Source of the DNA: Myxococcales bacterium FL481
Lineage (GTDB): Bacteria > Myxococcota_A > Polyangia > Nannocystales > Nannocystaceae
NCBI GenBank assembly: GCA_006508105.1
Contig: QKPP01000035.1
Span: forward strand, 1-32,615
DNA length: 32,615 nt
Reading direction: 5' to 3'
A program made the position numbers and the translations under genes. This document shows, in pieces, positions 1 through 8,051 of this stretch (the first letter of the stretch is position 1; each line of letters opens with the position of its first letter). The notes beneath the pieces were generated by a model. The model was not told the origin of the DNA. It saw only the letters and a list, made by a program, of their open reading frames with translations, and made no database searches.

Positions 1-72
1 CATCGTCATCATCGTCATCATCGTCATCATCGTCATCATCATCATCATCGTCATCACCACCACCATCATCAT
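1..72. repeat. 9-bp tandem repeat (CATCGTCAT and variants)
   Basis: Eight 9-base units are in register: four exact CATCGTCAT, then CATCATCAT, CATCGTCAT, CACCACCAC and CATCATCAT. The array continues off the left edge. The unit is a multiple of three and lies in the coding frame of the minus-strand lipoprotein, so changes in copy number would alter the Asp linker length without a frameshift. Confidence 0.85.
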
Positions 73-187
73 CATCATCCGACCACACCGAATCTTCCTC
101 CGGGTCGCCGCAACCGGGCGCAGCCACCGCAAGTGGGACGAGCGAGCAGATCGAGCAAATACTGATCCAGCGTGTCTTCAACGTCAT
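1..187 (-). CDS. Asp-repeat lipoprotein, 5' part only (runs off left edge)
   Basis: Reading leftward from an ATG at 187, the frame stays open to the window edge. It encodes a basic N-terminus (MTLKTRW), a hydrophobic core, and Ala-Pro-Gly-Cys with Cys at residue 26, which fits a lipoprotein signal peptide with a slightly atypical lipobox. After a short acidic stretch, residues 37 onward are almost pure Asp with one Gly-Gly-Gly break, encoded by GAT/GAC repeats. Asp/Gly-rich spacers directly after the lipidated Cys are common in myxobacterial surface lipoproteins, so this is probably a flexible linker before a domain lying outside the window. The function cannot be known from this fragment. 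No clear ribosome binding site precedes the ATG. The combination of start codon, signal peptide and lipobox makes it a real gene start rather than a chance frame. Confidence 0.7.
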   Translation of the reverse strand, partial: MTLKTRWISICSICSLVPLAVAAPGCGDPEEDSVWSDDDDDGGGDDDDDDDDDDDDDDDDDD

Positions 188-1281
188 ACGCGAGGCATAC
201 AAATTTCAGTCGACATTTTCAAGCTGGCGCACATGCTTGGATCCGACATGCGATCCGATCGTGCCCAAAAACCTCGGCCTGGTTGCCGCCATGCCGCGCC
301 GAACAGGTAAGCATCCCAACAACAGGGGCACCTTAATCCGCGGTGCACAGCTGCCTGCCGCGCTGAAAAGCCGCAAGAACTCCAGTTTGGGAGCAAAACG
401 TGGTCGCGTCAGCTCCGGCACGTCGATCGATACCTCGTCCTTTCCGGCTTCTCGGGATGAAGGCTTTAGGCGTCCTCTAGCTCCGAAGATGCGGCGAAGG
501 GGGCGCCGCTCGGCGCCCCCTTTCCCGACCAGCCTGCATGGGCAGCTCGCGCGGTTTCAGCGCGGCTCGTGAGCGCTACGTCGCTGCGACCGCGAGTCCG
601 AACTGCCGGGTCTCTGACGCAATGCACGATTGCACAGTGCACATATCTGCAACCGAATACTCGATCAGCGAACCATGAATGTTGGTACTCGCTCCCTGTC
701 GCACGCAGCCCGTCCCGTCCGACTCGCCGCACGACACGTACCATCCCAGCCCTGGCCACGAACCCGTCGCTGCGCGGCGCTCCTCTACGCGAGCTTTGCC
801 CGCCGTGCGAGGGCGCGGCGATCGAGATCCTCGACCGCTTGCAAACAAACCCAGCGACAACACCAGAGCGGACGAGGCGCGCAAATCCGGTTGGTCGACC
901 GCCACGATTTCGCGAGACAACCGACCTCAGGCACACGTACGACGAATGCAGCGCCGCCCATCGGCCGAAGCGCTGCCGCTTGACCTGCGTTGCCCCCCAT
1001 GCCGCGGCGGCCGGTTGTTGGCGCGTGCCCTCGCCCGATCCGAGCCACGAGTCGAGGTCGATCGTCCTCTCCGCGGGCGCATGCCGACGCCGCCACGCCC
1101 AGCCCGCCACGCCCGCTACCGGGCGCCGGGGCACCGAGCCTATCGAGCGCCTCGCTACCGTGCAAGCCGCTCTCGCTCGCTCGGCCACCTCGCCCGCGAC
1201 TCGATCCCGCCTCGCCGACATCCGCTCCCCAGCGCGCATCTCCCCGCAGCCAACCCAGCCCCCTCGTGTTAGATCTTCCCC
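188..1281. other. Long intergenic region without a convincing gene
   Basis: About 1.1 kb separates the lipoprotein start from ffh. The open frames here translate to Arg/Pro/Ser/Ala-rich sequence without domain features, as expected from stop-poor high-GC DNA. The plus strand is pyrimidine-rich toward ffh. I looked for a tRNA T-arm and for the conserved SRP RNA tetraloop region (GGAAG...AGCAG), because ffs can lie near ffh, and saw neither. Notable points are a perfect hairpin at 497-522 and three TGCAC copies at 623, 631 and 638. The region probably holds the ffh promoter and possibly a small RNA; neither is demonstrated. Confidence 0.6.
497..522 (+). terminator. Strong GC hairpin, possible terminator
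   Basis: Positions 497-508 and 511-522 are perfect reverse complements (AAGGGGGCGCCG / CGGCGCCCCCTT). Counting a four-base loop this is an 11-bp stem. The plus-strand right arm runs into a short T stretch (TTT) followed by CCCG; the minus strand gives only TT. The stem is very stable but the U-tract is weak, and no gene reading into it is recognised on either strand. It could be an intrinsic terminator, the end of a small RNA, or simply a structured spacer. Confidence 0.4.
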
Positions 1282-3003
1282 GTGTTCGACACCATCTCCA
1301 AGGGATTTCGCGCCGCGCGGGAACGCCTGACCGGCCAAGCAGAGCTCACCGAAGACGTCATCGATAGCGCCCTCAAAGACGTCCGCATGAGCCTGCTCGA
1401 AGCCGACGTCGAGTTTCGGGTGGTCAAGCAGTTCTTGGCGGACGTCAAAGAGCGCGCCCTCGGAGAAGAAGTCAAGCTCGTCGCCAAAACCGGCGGGGGC
1501 AAGATGCGGGTCCGTGCCGAGGATCACTTCGTCCGGATCTGCAACGAGGCCCTGGTCGAGCTCATGGGCCCTGTCGACGCCGACCTCAAGACCGCCGCGA
1601 AGGGCGTCACCGGAATCATGATGGTCGGCCTGCAAGGCTCGGGTAAGACGACCTCGACCGCCAAGCTGGCCCGGTATCTGCAAAAGCAAGACAAGTCCGT
1701 CATGTTGGTCGCGGCTGACGTGTACCGGCCCGCTGCCGTTCATCAGCTGCAAGTTTTGGGTGAGCAGCTCGACGCCCCGGTGTACGCCCGCGAAGGCGCC
1801 GACCCGGTCGACATCTGCCGCGAGGCCACCGAGCGGGCCGCCAACGACGGCATCGACTACGTCTTGTACGACACTGCCGGTCGTCTCTCCGTCGACGACC
1901 AGCTGATGGGAGAGCTCGAGCGGATCAAAGCCGCAGTCAGCCCCGCGAACATCTTGCTGGTCATTGATGCGATGATCGGTCAAGACGCGGTGCAGACCGC
2001 CAAGCAGTTCGACGCGCGCATCGATATCTCCGGCGTGGTGTTGACCAAGCTCGACGGTGACGCGCGTGGCGGCGCCGCGCTGTCGATCCGCGCCACCACC
2101 GGCAAGCCGATCAAGTTCTTCGGCGTCGGCGAAACCATCGACAAACTCGAGGAATTCCGTCCTGAAGGTCTCGCCAGCCGCATTCTCGGCATGGGCGATC
2201 TCGTCGGGCTCATGAAGGACTTTCAAGAGCACGTCGACGAGGAACAGGCCATGTCCGACGCCGAGAAAATGCTCGGCGGCAACTTCACAATGGATGACTT
2301 CGTGTCACAGATCCGCACGATCCAGAAGATGGGGTCGATGAAGGATCTGATGGACAAGATGCCGATCGGACAGATGTTCGGCGGCGACTTGCCCCAAGAT
2401 GCGCTGGACAAAGCCACCGACGACGGCGAGCTGATCAAGATCGAGGCCATGATCTCATCAATGACCAAGGCCGAGCGTCGCGACCCCGAGGTCTTTCTCC
2501 TCGAAGGTGCGCGCGAACGCGGATCGAAAGCGGCCGCACTGAGCCGCCGCAAGAAACGGCCGCCCACGAAAATGCGAGATCCGTCGGATCTACGGCCCGA
2601 AGCGTTCGTGGATAGTCGCGTGCGCCGGGTGGCGAGCGGCTCGGGACGCGAGGAAGAAGAAGTCCGCGGGCTCGTCGGGCGGTTCCTGGCCATGCGCGAC
2701 ATGATGGGCATGCTCGGCGGCATGTTTGGCGGCAGCGACGGTTTGCTTGGCAAGATCCCTGGCATGGGCAAGCTCAAACAACTCAATGCGTTGCGCAAGA
2801 TGGCCAAGGACCCTCAAGCCGCCCAGGCGTTGCTCGGAGGGGGGATGCCCGGGATGCCCGGGATGCCGGCGGGCATGCCCGGGGGCATGCCGGGTATGCC
2901 CGGGTTGCCCGATCTGGGCGGTCGGGGGCCGGCGAAGGCGAAACAAGATAAGGCCAAGCGCAAGAAGGCCAAAGAGGCTCGTCGCAAGAATCGACGCCGC
3001 TAG
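1282..3003 (+). CDS. ffh: Signal recognition particle GTPase Ffh
   Basis: Ffh binds the SRP RNA and signal sequences of nascent inner-membrane proteins and docks on FtsY in a GTP-dependent cycle. The 573-aa product has the helical N domain (about 1-105), the NG GTPase with P-loop GLQGSGKTT at 116-124, DTAGR at 197-201, TKLDGD at 255-260 and DARGG at 260-264, then a Met-rich M domain. The start is a GTG placed nine bases after an in-frame TAG at 1270-1272, and the N-terminus MFDTISKGF matches the family. It is longer than the usual 450-500 aa for two reasons. About 37 residues (roughly 406-443, basic, Ala/Arg/Lys-rich) are inserted before the SRP-RNA-binding motif SRVRRVASGSG at 445-455. The C-terminus carries Met-Pro-Gly repeats (521-543) and a Lys/Arg tail. 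No Shine-Dalgarno is visible. Confidence 0.97.
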   Translation: MFDTISKGFRAARERLTGQAELTEDVIDSALKDVRMSLLEADVEFRVVKQFLADVKERALGEEVKLVAKTGGGKMRVRAEDHFVRICNEALVELMGPVDADLKTAAKGVTGIMMVGLQGSGKTTSTAKLARYLQKQDKSVMLVAADVYRPAAVHQLQVLGEQLDAPVYAREGADPVDICREATERAANDGIDYVLYDTAGRLSVDDQLMGELERIKAAVSPANILLVIDAMIGQDAVQTAKQFDARIDISGVVLTKLDGDARGGAALSIRATTGKPIKFFGVGETIDKLEEFRPEGLASRILGMGDLVGLMKDFQEHVDEEQAMSDAEKMLGGNFTMDDFVSQIRTIQKMGSMKDLMDKMPIGQMFGGDLPQDALDKATDDGELIKIEAMISSMTKAERRDPEVFLLEGARERGSKAAALSRRKKRPPTKMRDPSDLRPEAFVDSRVRRVASGSGREEEEVRGLVGRFLAMRDMMGMLGGMFGGSDGLLGKIPGMGKLKQLNALRKMAKDPQAAQALLGGGMPGMPGMPAGMPGGMPGMPGLPDLGGRGPAKAKQDKAKRKKAKEARRKNRRR

Positions 3004-3099
3004 CGGCTCGCGGTCGCTGTCGATGGGGACGGAGGCGCCGTGGGTGGCGCCCGAGCGCCCGTGGACCCGGGATGATGGCTCGGTGCAACCGGACGCGGT

Positions 3100-3267
3100 C
3101 TAGCTGTCGTGGTCGTCGTCGGTCACGGGCCGCGAGAGACGATAGTCCTCGTCGAGCCAGCGCCCGAGATCGACCAGCTTGCAGCGCTCGCTGCAAAACG
3201 GCCGCGCCGGCCAGTCGCGCGGCACGACGCGCTCCGCTGCACAGGTCGGACAACGGAGTCGGAGCAT
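3100..3267 (-). CDS. yacG: YacG-type zinc-ribbon protein
   Basis: This is a small protein of the YacG/DUF329 family, described in E. coli as an endogenous DNA gyrase inhibitor that binds GyrB. Starting at the ATG at 3267 it is 55 aa. The sequence shows CPTC, then RPFCSERC, then the family signature CKLVDLGRW and an acidic C-terminus rich in Asp. Two CxxC/CxxxC pairs supply four Cys for one zinc ion. The frame is open upstream to an ATG at 3324, which would overlap the end of rsmD by 29 bases. I prefer 3267 because family members begin just before the first Cys pair. It lies 28 bases downstream of rsmD on the same strand, so the two are probably co-transcribed, and it converges with ffh. Cellular activity here is inferred from the family. 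Confidence 0.85.
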   Translation of the reverse strand: MLRLRCPTCAAERVVPRDWPARPFCSERCKLVDLGRWLDEDYRLSRPVTDDDHDS

Positions 3268-3295
3268 GGGCGCATCGGAGGCGGTCACGCCGATA

Positions 3296-3865
3296 CTATC
3301 GATTCGCCGGCGCCAAAAAATCAACCGCCGTCTGACCGTATCGCCGCTGCGCCGTCAGTTCGTAACCTCGCGGCCACAGATTCACGGCGTCGCGGTTGGC
3401 GTTGTCGCGCTCGAAGACCACTGTCGCACTGGCGGCGAGCCATCCGCCCTCGCGCAACGGCTCAACGACCGCGGCATACAGCCCCGGCTCGGCGTAGGGC
3501 GGGTCGACGAACACCAGGTCGTATGTGCCCGACCGGGGTCGTTGCACAAACTGCTGCGCGTCGGCCAACACCAGCTCACACCGCTCGCCGAGCCCCAGCG
3601 TGTCGATCTGTCGCTGCAAGAACCGGTGCACGCGCTTGTCACGTTCCACCAACGTCGCCCGGGCCGCGCCCCGGCTCAGTGCCTCGAAGCTCATCGCCCC
3701 GCTGCCCGCGAACAAGTCCAGGAAGTTGGCGTTGAGAACGTCCCCCTGCAAGCGATCGAAGATCGCTCCGCGCACCTTGGCACCGGTGGGCCGCACTCCC
3801 TGGAGCGAGGCTGGCAGGTCGAGCAACCGTCGCCCCCGGTGGGCGCCCGCGATGATTCGCTGCAC
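3296..3865 (-). CDS. rsmD: 16S rRNA (guanine966-N2)-methyltransferase RsmD
   Basis: RsmD methylates N2 of G966 in 16S rRNA of the assembled small subunit, using S-adenosylmethionine. The 189-aa product has the N-terminal RIIAG start and RPTGAKVRGAIFDRL (25-39). The SAM-binding motif DLFAGSGAMSFEALSRGA is at 50-67, an acidic ribose-binding residue follows in VERD (73-76), and the catalytic motif DPPY is at 121-124. Length and motif order fit the family. The start is a GTG at 3865; no ATG is available upstream, and MQRIIAG aligns with family N-termini. The gene follows a metallopeptidase gene by 51 bases and precedes yacG. Confidence 0.93.
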   Translation of the reverse strand: MQRIIAGAHRGRRLLDLPASLQGVRPTGAKVRGAIFDRLQGDVLNANFLDLFAGSGAMSFEALSRGAARATLVERDKRVHRFLQRQIDTLGLGERCELVLADAQQFVQRPRSGTYDLVFVDPPYAEPGLYAAVVEPLREGGWLAASATVVFERDNANRDAVNLWPRGYELTAQRRYGQTAVDFLAPANR

Positions 3866-3916
3866 CGTGCACCTATAGCGAGGCGAGCCAAGGGAAGAAA
3901 GCCGACGACGCGAAGG

Positions 3917-4906
3917 CTAGGGCGAATGCCACGCCCACGAGTTGGATGACTCCATCCGGAATCGCCGCTCGGCCTCATCCTCGGCCTCGAGACGGGCCCA
4001 CGCGCGCCGCAACACCCGACGGCGCCGCCACCACGCCAAGCCCACGAGCGGCCCGACCAAGAACACGGGCAGGCCTTCGGCACTGAGCATGGGAAACCAC
4101 GCGAAGCGTCCGAGCAGGCCCTCGCGCCATTCCGCGTCGAGTTCGTAGAGCCCGATGCCATAGGCCGCCAAGACCGCCGTTTCGAAGTGCTTGCCGTGAC
4201 GCAACCCAAACAACAGCTGGTCGAACGCCCGCCCCGTCGGATCGCGAAAGCGCAAGAAGTTCACGAAGTCGCGGCTCGCGGAGTAGGCCACGGCCACGGC
4301 CTGCGGGTCCTCGCGAAACGTCGCGTCCAGCTTGTCTAAGGCGGGCACGCCTCGTCCAAATACGGCACCGGCCAGCCGCTCGGTGGCTCCGAAGTCGATC
4401 TCCTCGGCCAACGAATCAGCGACCCCCTCGTTGAACCAGCGCGGCAGGGGAGCTCCGTTGGTGGCGCGGTACAAGGCCACGTGCGCCAGCTCGTGGCGCA
4501 ACAGACCCGCCAAGTTCGCGGGGGCGCCGTCCGGACCGTGCTGGGCGAGCATGATGTCGCCGGTTGACGAGTGCGCGACGCCAGCCACCCAGTGAGGCAT
4601 GTGCGTGGCCCGAGCCACGTGCCCCGCGTGCTCGACGAACCGCACGTTCAATTCATCGTCGAGATCGCGATTGAGGGCGGCCTCGAGGTCCGCCCAAACT
4701 CGCGGAAGCTGTTGCAGCATCGCCCGCGCTTCGTCCTCCACGGCCGGTTCGTAGACCAAGGTCATCTTGCCGATTGACAAGCGATCGGCCGCGGTCTCCA
4801 TCTCCCAATGCACGCCATCGTTGACGTCAGCGGACACGGTCGTCGTGGCCGCCGCCCACAGTGCGACGGCCAACAAAAGCGATACCATCCAACGTTTCGC
4901 GCTCAT
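3917..4906 (-). CDS. Membrane-anchored gluzincin metallopeptidase (peptidase MA-like)
   Basis: The 329-aa product has a cleavable-looking signal peptide (hydrophobic 7-26 with Ala-rich end). The zinc motif HELAH is at 138-142, and a downstream Glu in WFNEGVAD (Glu160) fits the third ligand of gluzincins. A hydrophobic segment at about 271-293 is followed by Arg-rich WWRRRR and an acidic coiled tail. This is the usual layout of 'peptidase MA'-like proteins: an extracytoplasmic catalytic domain anchored by one C-terminal membrane helix with a short cytoplasmic tail. The substrate is unknown. The ATG at 4906 is clear. It sits upstream of rsmD on the same strand with a 51-base gap, possibly by chance. 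The zinc-protease assignment is well supported; family placement is by motif spacing only. Confidence 0.8.
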   Translation of the reverse strand: MSAKRWMVSLLLAVALWAAATTTVSADVNDGVHWEMETAADRLSIGKMTLVYEPAVEDEARAMLQQLPRVWADLEAALNRDLDDELNVRFVEHAGHVARATHMPHWVAGVAHSSTGDIMLAQHGPDGAPANLAGLLRHELAHVALYRATNGAPLPRWFNEGVADSLAEEIDFGATERLAGAVFGRGVPALDKLDATFREDPQAVAVAYSASRDFVNFLRFRDPTGRAFDQLLFGLRHGKHFETAVLAAYGIGLYELDAEWREGLLGRFAWFPMLSAEGLPVFLVGPLVGLAWWRRRRVLRRAWARLEAEDEAERRFRMESSNSWAWHSP

Positions 4907-5154
4907 CGGTGACCCACCGTGATCACGCTACGAGGGTGACGCAACCGGGAGCGTCTCACAAGGCAGCGGCGTGCGCGACATCCACCGCTGCAATTCGCCG
5001 TCAGATCGGGCAGCGCAGGTGGTGGCCCCGCTCCCGCGACCGCCTGCTCCGATCACGAAACCGGCCCGCGCCGTCCGGCGGCGCCGCTGGCGACCCAGCG
5101 GTGAGCACCGTTGACGCGCCTGGGTTCGCGGAGAACGTCGGCACAAACGCGCGA

Positions 5155-5484
5155 CTACATCGCCGCGTCGAACAGGCAGTTGATGGCCCACACCTCGCGA
5201 GCTCGCAGCCCCACGGTGAACTGTAGCCCGCAGCTGCGCTCATCGATTCGGTCGACCCACCGTACAACCGCCGGCGCCGACACTGTGGCCTCGAGCGCCG
5301 GCAAGCGAAACTTCACATCGACTCGATCGCCGACGCCCAAGACAAAACCGTCGGGCAACACGAGCCGGATGCCACCGATGCTCACGTCAGCCGACGCGCA
5401 TTCAAGTTGCTGCCCGCTGAACTCGAGCTCGACCGCCAGCTGAACGGTATGCCGTTGGTTTTGTCGTCGTTCACTCATGTTCAT
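5155..5484 (-). CDS. PilZ domain protein (c-di-GMP receptor)
   Basis: A single PilZ domain of 109 aa, counted from the ATG at 5484. It has both c-di-GMP binding elements: RRQNQR (residues 6-11, the RxxxR switch) and DVSIGG (33-38, the (D/N)xSxxG motif). A beta-rich body and the terminal element CGLQFTVGLRAREVW follow. All binding residues are present, so ligand binding is likely; the downstream partner is not evident from the neighbours. The open frame extends to 5619, but the added N-terminus lacks PilZ features, so I start at 5484 (a second ATG lies at 5478). Stand-alone PilZ proteins are numerous in myxobacteria and often act in motility or surface behaviour. About 250 bases separate it from the metallopeptidase gene. 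Confidence 0.88.
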   Translation of the reverse strand: MNMSERRQNQRHTVQLAVELEFSGQQLECASADVSIGGIRLVLPDGFVLGVGDRVDVKFRLPALEATVSAPAVVRWVDRIDERSCGLQFTVGLRAREVWAINCLFDAAM

Positions 5485-5681
5485 CGCAAGCCCAACAAGA
5501 CGGGGCCAAGAGCGTTCGATCCGCCCCGTTGCCGCGTCACTTAGAGCGTAGCGCAGAAAGATGACGGTGCCGTTGCCCTCGCAGCCGGTGCCGAGCGCAC
5601 CTGGCCGCCCCTGGGCCACCTTGCCGGCAACCGGCCAGCGCTGACCGTGGGTCCGTCGATGCCACCGCGGAAACCAGTCGA

Positions 5682-7790
5682 CTAAGGTTCTGGACTCGGC
5701 CGCTCAACGCCTGGCACGTCGGGACCCCGGTCCCCTCGACTCGGCCGACGCCTGTCCTTGAACCACCCCCGGTACGCCTCCATCTTTCGCTGCTGATCGT
5801 CGGGAGCCCGACGCGTACAGCTTCGCATCTCCTCGGATCCAGGTGCCGCCCCCCAGCGGACTTCGGGGCAGTCATTCGGGTTGTACGCGACCTCGAGTCG
5901 CGTCGCGCGTTCGAGCAACGCCTCTAGCGAAAGTGACTGCTCGCGCCCGTTCGACCCGCGATACGCGATCGCATAAGCGGGGTCGCGCAGCATCTGACGA
6001 CGTTGCTGCTCAAGCTTGTCCAATAGCTGCGTCACCTCGGCCGGGTCGTTTACCCCGTAGCTTGGCGACTGCCGAGCCACCTTTTCACCGAACCGGCGAA
6101 CCACATCCATGGCCACCAATAGTCGAAGATCACGGGCCGGCGTCGAGAAATTCTCCCACGGACCCACCGTTTCAAATACGGCATGGCCCCACGGCATCTC
6201 CACAACCTCGCCCGGGTGCTCTCGCACGTACTTCTCGCCGTTTTCGACCGACGTCAAGCGCACTCGAACCGCCTCGGCCAAGGCCACCACGGCTTCCGCC
6301 TGGGCCCGAAACGGATCGCGGACACCCGGCGAGATGATCGTGTCCATACGATCGTAGAAGGCGGCGGCGTCAAGTGACCCGACGTCAGGATCGAAGTCGC
6401 CTCGGGAGCGGCGGATCTTGGTGTTGTCGAACGACGTCAACTCCCGCTCACCGTCGTCCCCGTTTTCGTAGGCGATCGGGCGAAACGCCTTGAATCCGCT
6501 CCCGCCGAGATGCGGGGCCGGGTTCCACAGGAAATTCCCCTCCCAAAACCGCTTGCGCGTGATGCTGCCGTCCGGCTGCCCGTCGATCGCATAGAGCACC
6601 CCCGGCCGGCCGTTGCGGCCCGACATCAGCTCCACCACCACGAACACATGCCCGTACGGGTCGGCGTAGATCGTGCCCGGGCGCACGCCTTGGCGATCGA
6701 GACGCACCGGGTAGTGATCACTGTTGGAGTCCGAGTACGCCGTGCGGCCGTTGCCGGTGTGCACGCCCCACGCCAACGTGCGACGAAAGAAGTGCTGCAC
6801 GATGTCGAGTTCGGTCAGCTCGAGCGTTTGCTCCGGATCTTCGAGCGCCTCTCGCCATTTTTTGGTCAGATCCGGCGCGCTCTCGTTGCTGAGAAACGCC
6901 CGGCAGGTCGGCGGCGAGTCCTTGCCCCCGCGAGAACAGTGCCGAAAACCGAACGGCAAGCCCCGCTTCCAGGCGTAGTACGCCCGCAGGAAGTACGGAG
7001 TGTCGGCGCAGTCGGGCCGCAGTCGCAGTCCCTCGCGTCGATCGTCTTCGGCGAAGCCCAACGCGTTGTGCAGTACGTTGCGCTTGCGGTCGCGGGTGAG
7101 CCGATCGAGAGCCTCCACCGCCAAGTCCTCGCCGCGCGGCGCCGAGAACAACTCGCGAACCCACGCGCTAAACAGCGCCTCTTCTCCTGCCGTCCATGCC
7201 CGTTTGGTCGCCCACACTCGCTCGAAATCCGCCGGCGGCGGTTCGATGACATCGGGGCGGCGGCGCGCCCAAAACACCAGGCATCGCCGACCTTGGCCCT
7301 CGCGCCCAACGATCACCTTGAACTTGGTGCTCTTGCGCGGCGTAAACCGGATGACGGTCGTCGCCGGTACGCCGTCGCGATGCACGAGTTCGGCGTCGAT
7401 CGGCTGCCCCTTCGCGTCCTGCAGCCGCACCGCGAGCGGCGCTTCGCCGTCCAACGTCGCGGCTAGCACGGTCACCGGTCGACCGACGACCGGGCGAACC
7501 GGGCTGACCATCACCCCGACGCCCGGGTCCTTGCGGCCGCGGGCGGGACAATCCCCCGCCTGCTCCGGACCGGGAGGCGGCGGCGGGGGCTTCTCCGGCG
7601 GCAACGGAGGCAGCTCGAACCGGGTCGCCAGCTCCGTGCTCGTGTTCCCGTCTCGCGCCGCCGGGCCTGACTCGTGGCCATCCCGCGGAGTCTGGACGGC
7701 CGGCTCGCGCTGACTCGCCCCGCCGCCGCCTTTGGGTTGGCAGGCGAACAGCGCCACAAGCAGCCAGGTGGTACGACGCAAACCCGTCAC
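5682..7790 (-). CDS. Large lipoprotein with possible NlpC/P60-like cysteine peptidase core
   Basis: The 702-aa product starts at a GTG. It has a short signal peptide and lipobox (LFAC, Cys17), a Gly/Ser/Thr stretch and a Pro-rich linker (61-75), so it is predicted to be lipid-anchored in an envelope membrane. Residues about 92-165 look beta-rich, Ig-like. The central region holds DCADTPYFLRAYYAWKRG (260-277), continuing into LPFGFR. Further on are DPYGHVFVVV (377-386) and YAIDGQ (400-405). A Cys in a D-C-A context on a helix before GLPF, then His before a beta strand, then a polar residue, is the order seen in papain-like NlpC/P60 and related folds; Cys261, His381 and Asp403 would be the candidates. 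I do not recognise a named family, and this reading is inference. The C-terminal third is helical and charged. The frame is long, uninterrupted and uses normal codons. Confidence 0.75.
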   Translation of the reverse strand: MTGLRRTTWLLVALFACQPKGGGGASQREPAVQTPRDGHESGPAARDGNTSTELATRFELPPLPPEKPPPPPPGPEQAGDCPARGRKDPGVGVMVSPVRPVVGRPVTVLAATLDGEAPLAVRLQDAKGQPIDAELVHRDGVPATTVIRFTPRKSTKFKVIVGREGQGRRCLVFWARRRPDVIEPPPADFERVWATKRAWTAGEEALFSAWVRELFSAPRGEDLAVEALDRLTRDRKRNVLHNALGFAEDDRREGLRLRPDCADTPYFLRAYYAWKRGLPFGFRHCSRGGKDSPPTCRAFLSNESAPDLTKKWREALEDPEQTLELTELDIVQHFFRRTLAWGVHTGNGRTAYSDSNSDHYPVRLDRQGVRPGTIYADPYGHVFVVVELMSGRNGRPGVLYAIDGQPDGSITRKRFWEGNFLWNPAPHLGGSGFKAFRPIAYENGDDGERELTSFDNTKIRRSRGDFDPDVGSLDAAAFYDRMDTIISPGVRDPFRAQAEAVVALAEAVRVRLTSVENGEKYVREHPGEVVEMPWGHAVFETVGPWENFSTPARDLRLLVAMDVVRRFGEKVARQSPSYGVNDPAEVTQLLDKLEQQRRQMLRDPAYAIAYRGSNGREQSLSLEALLERATRLEVAYNPNDCPEVRWGAAPGSEEMRSCTRRAPDDQQRKMEAYRGWFKDRRRPSRGDRGPDVPGVERPSPEP

Positions 7791-8051
7791 CAGGGCAAAC
7801 TACCCAGCGCCCCGCAAAAAGGCCAGTTCCCCGCCCCCGCGAGGTCTCCGAGCTCGAACCGCGTCAAGCGATCGGTCGCCTTGGGCCCGCCGATCTGCCG
7901 CACCTCGACTCGCCCAATACGGGCCGGGCGCCCGCGCTCGCGCTCGTGCTCGACCGTCCCCGTACGATGCAGCTTGACCTTGCCGCCGCGTGCGAGCCCC
8001 GGCCAGCGTCGCCCGTTCGCCCCCGGACCGACGAACCGCTACGCTGCGGGC

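Noticed and set aside
237..572. 111-codon plus-strand open frame in the gap before ffh
   Set aside because: Composition is Arg/Pro/Ser-rich without domain features, and a perfect hairpin lies inside its 3' part; nothing supports translation.
188..1281. SRP RNA (ffs) or tRNA gene near ffh
   Set aside because: I found neither the conserved GGAAG/AGCAG SRP loop nor a T-arm sequence; a covariance search would settle this.
569..1330. 253-codon plus-strand open frame overlapping the ffh start
   Set aside because: Low-complexity Arg/Pro/Thr/Ala translation, no homology that I recognise, and it runs into ffh in another frame.
466..2232. 588-codon open frame on the minus strand across the ffh 5' half
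   Set aside because: It lies opposite ffh, has no recognisable domain, and is explained by the stop-poor antisense frame of a high-GC gene.
3030..3062. Inverted GGCGCC pair between ffh and yacG as a bidirectional terminator
   Set aside because: The stem is only six bases and no T-tract follows on either strand.
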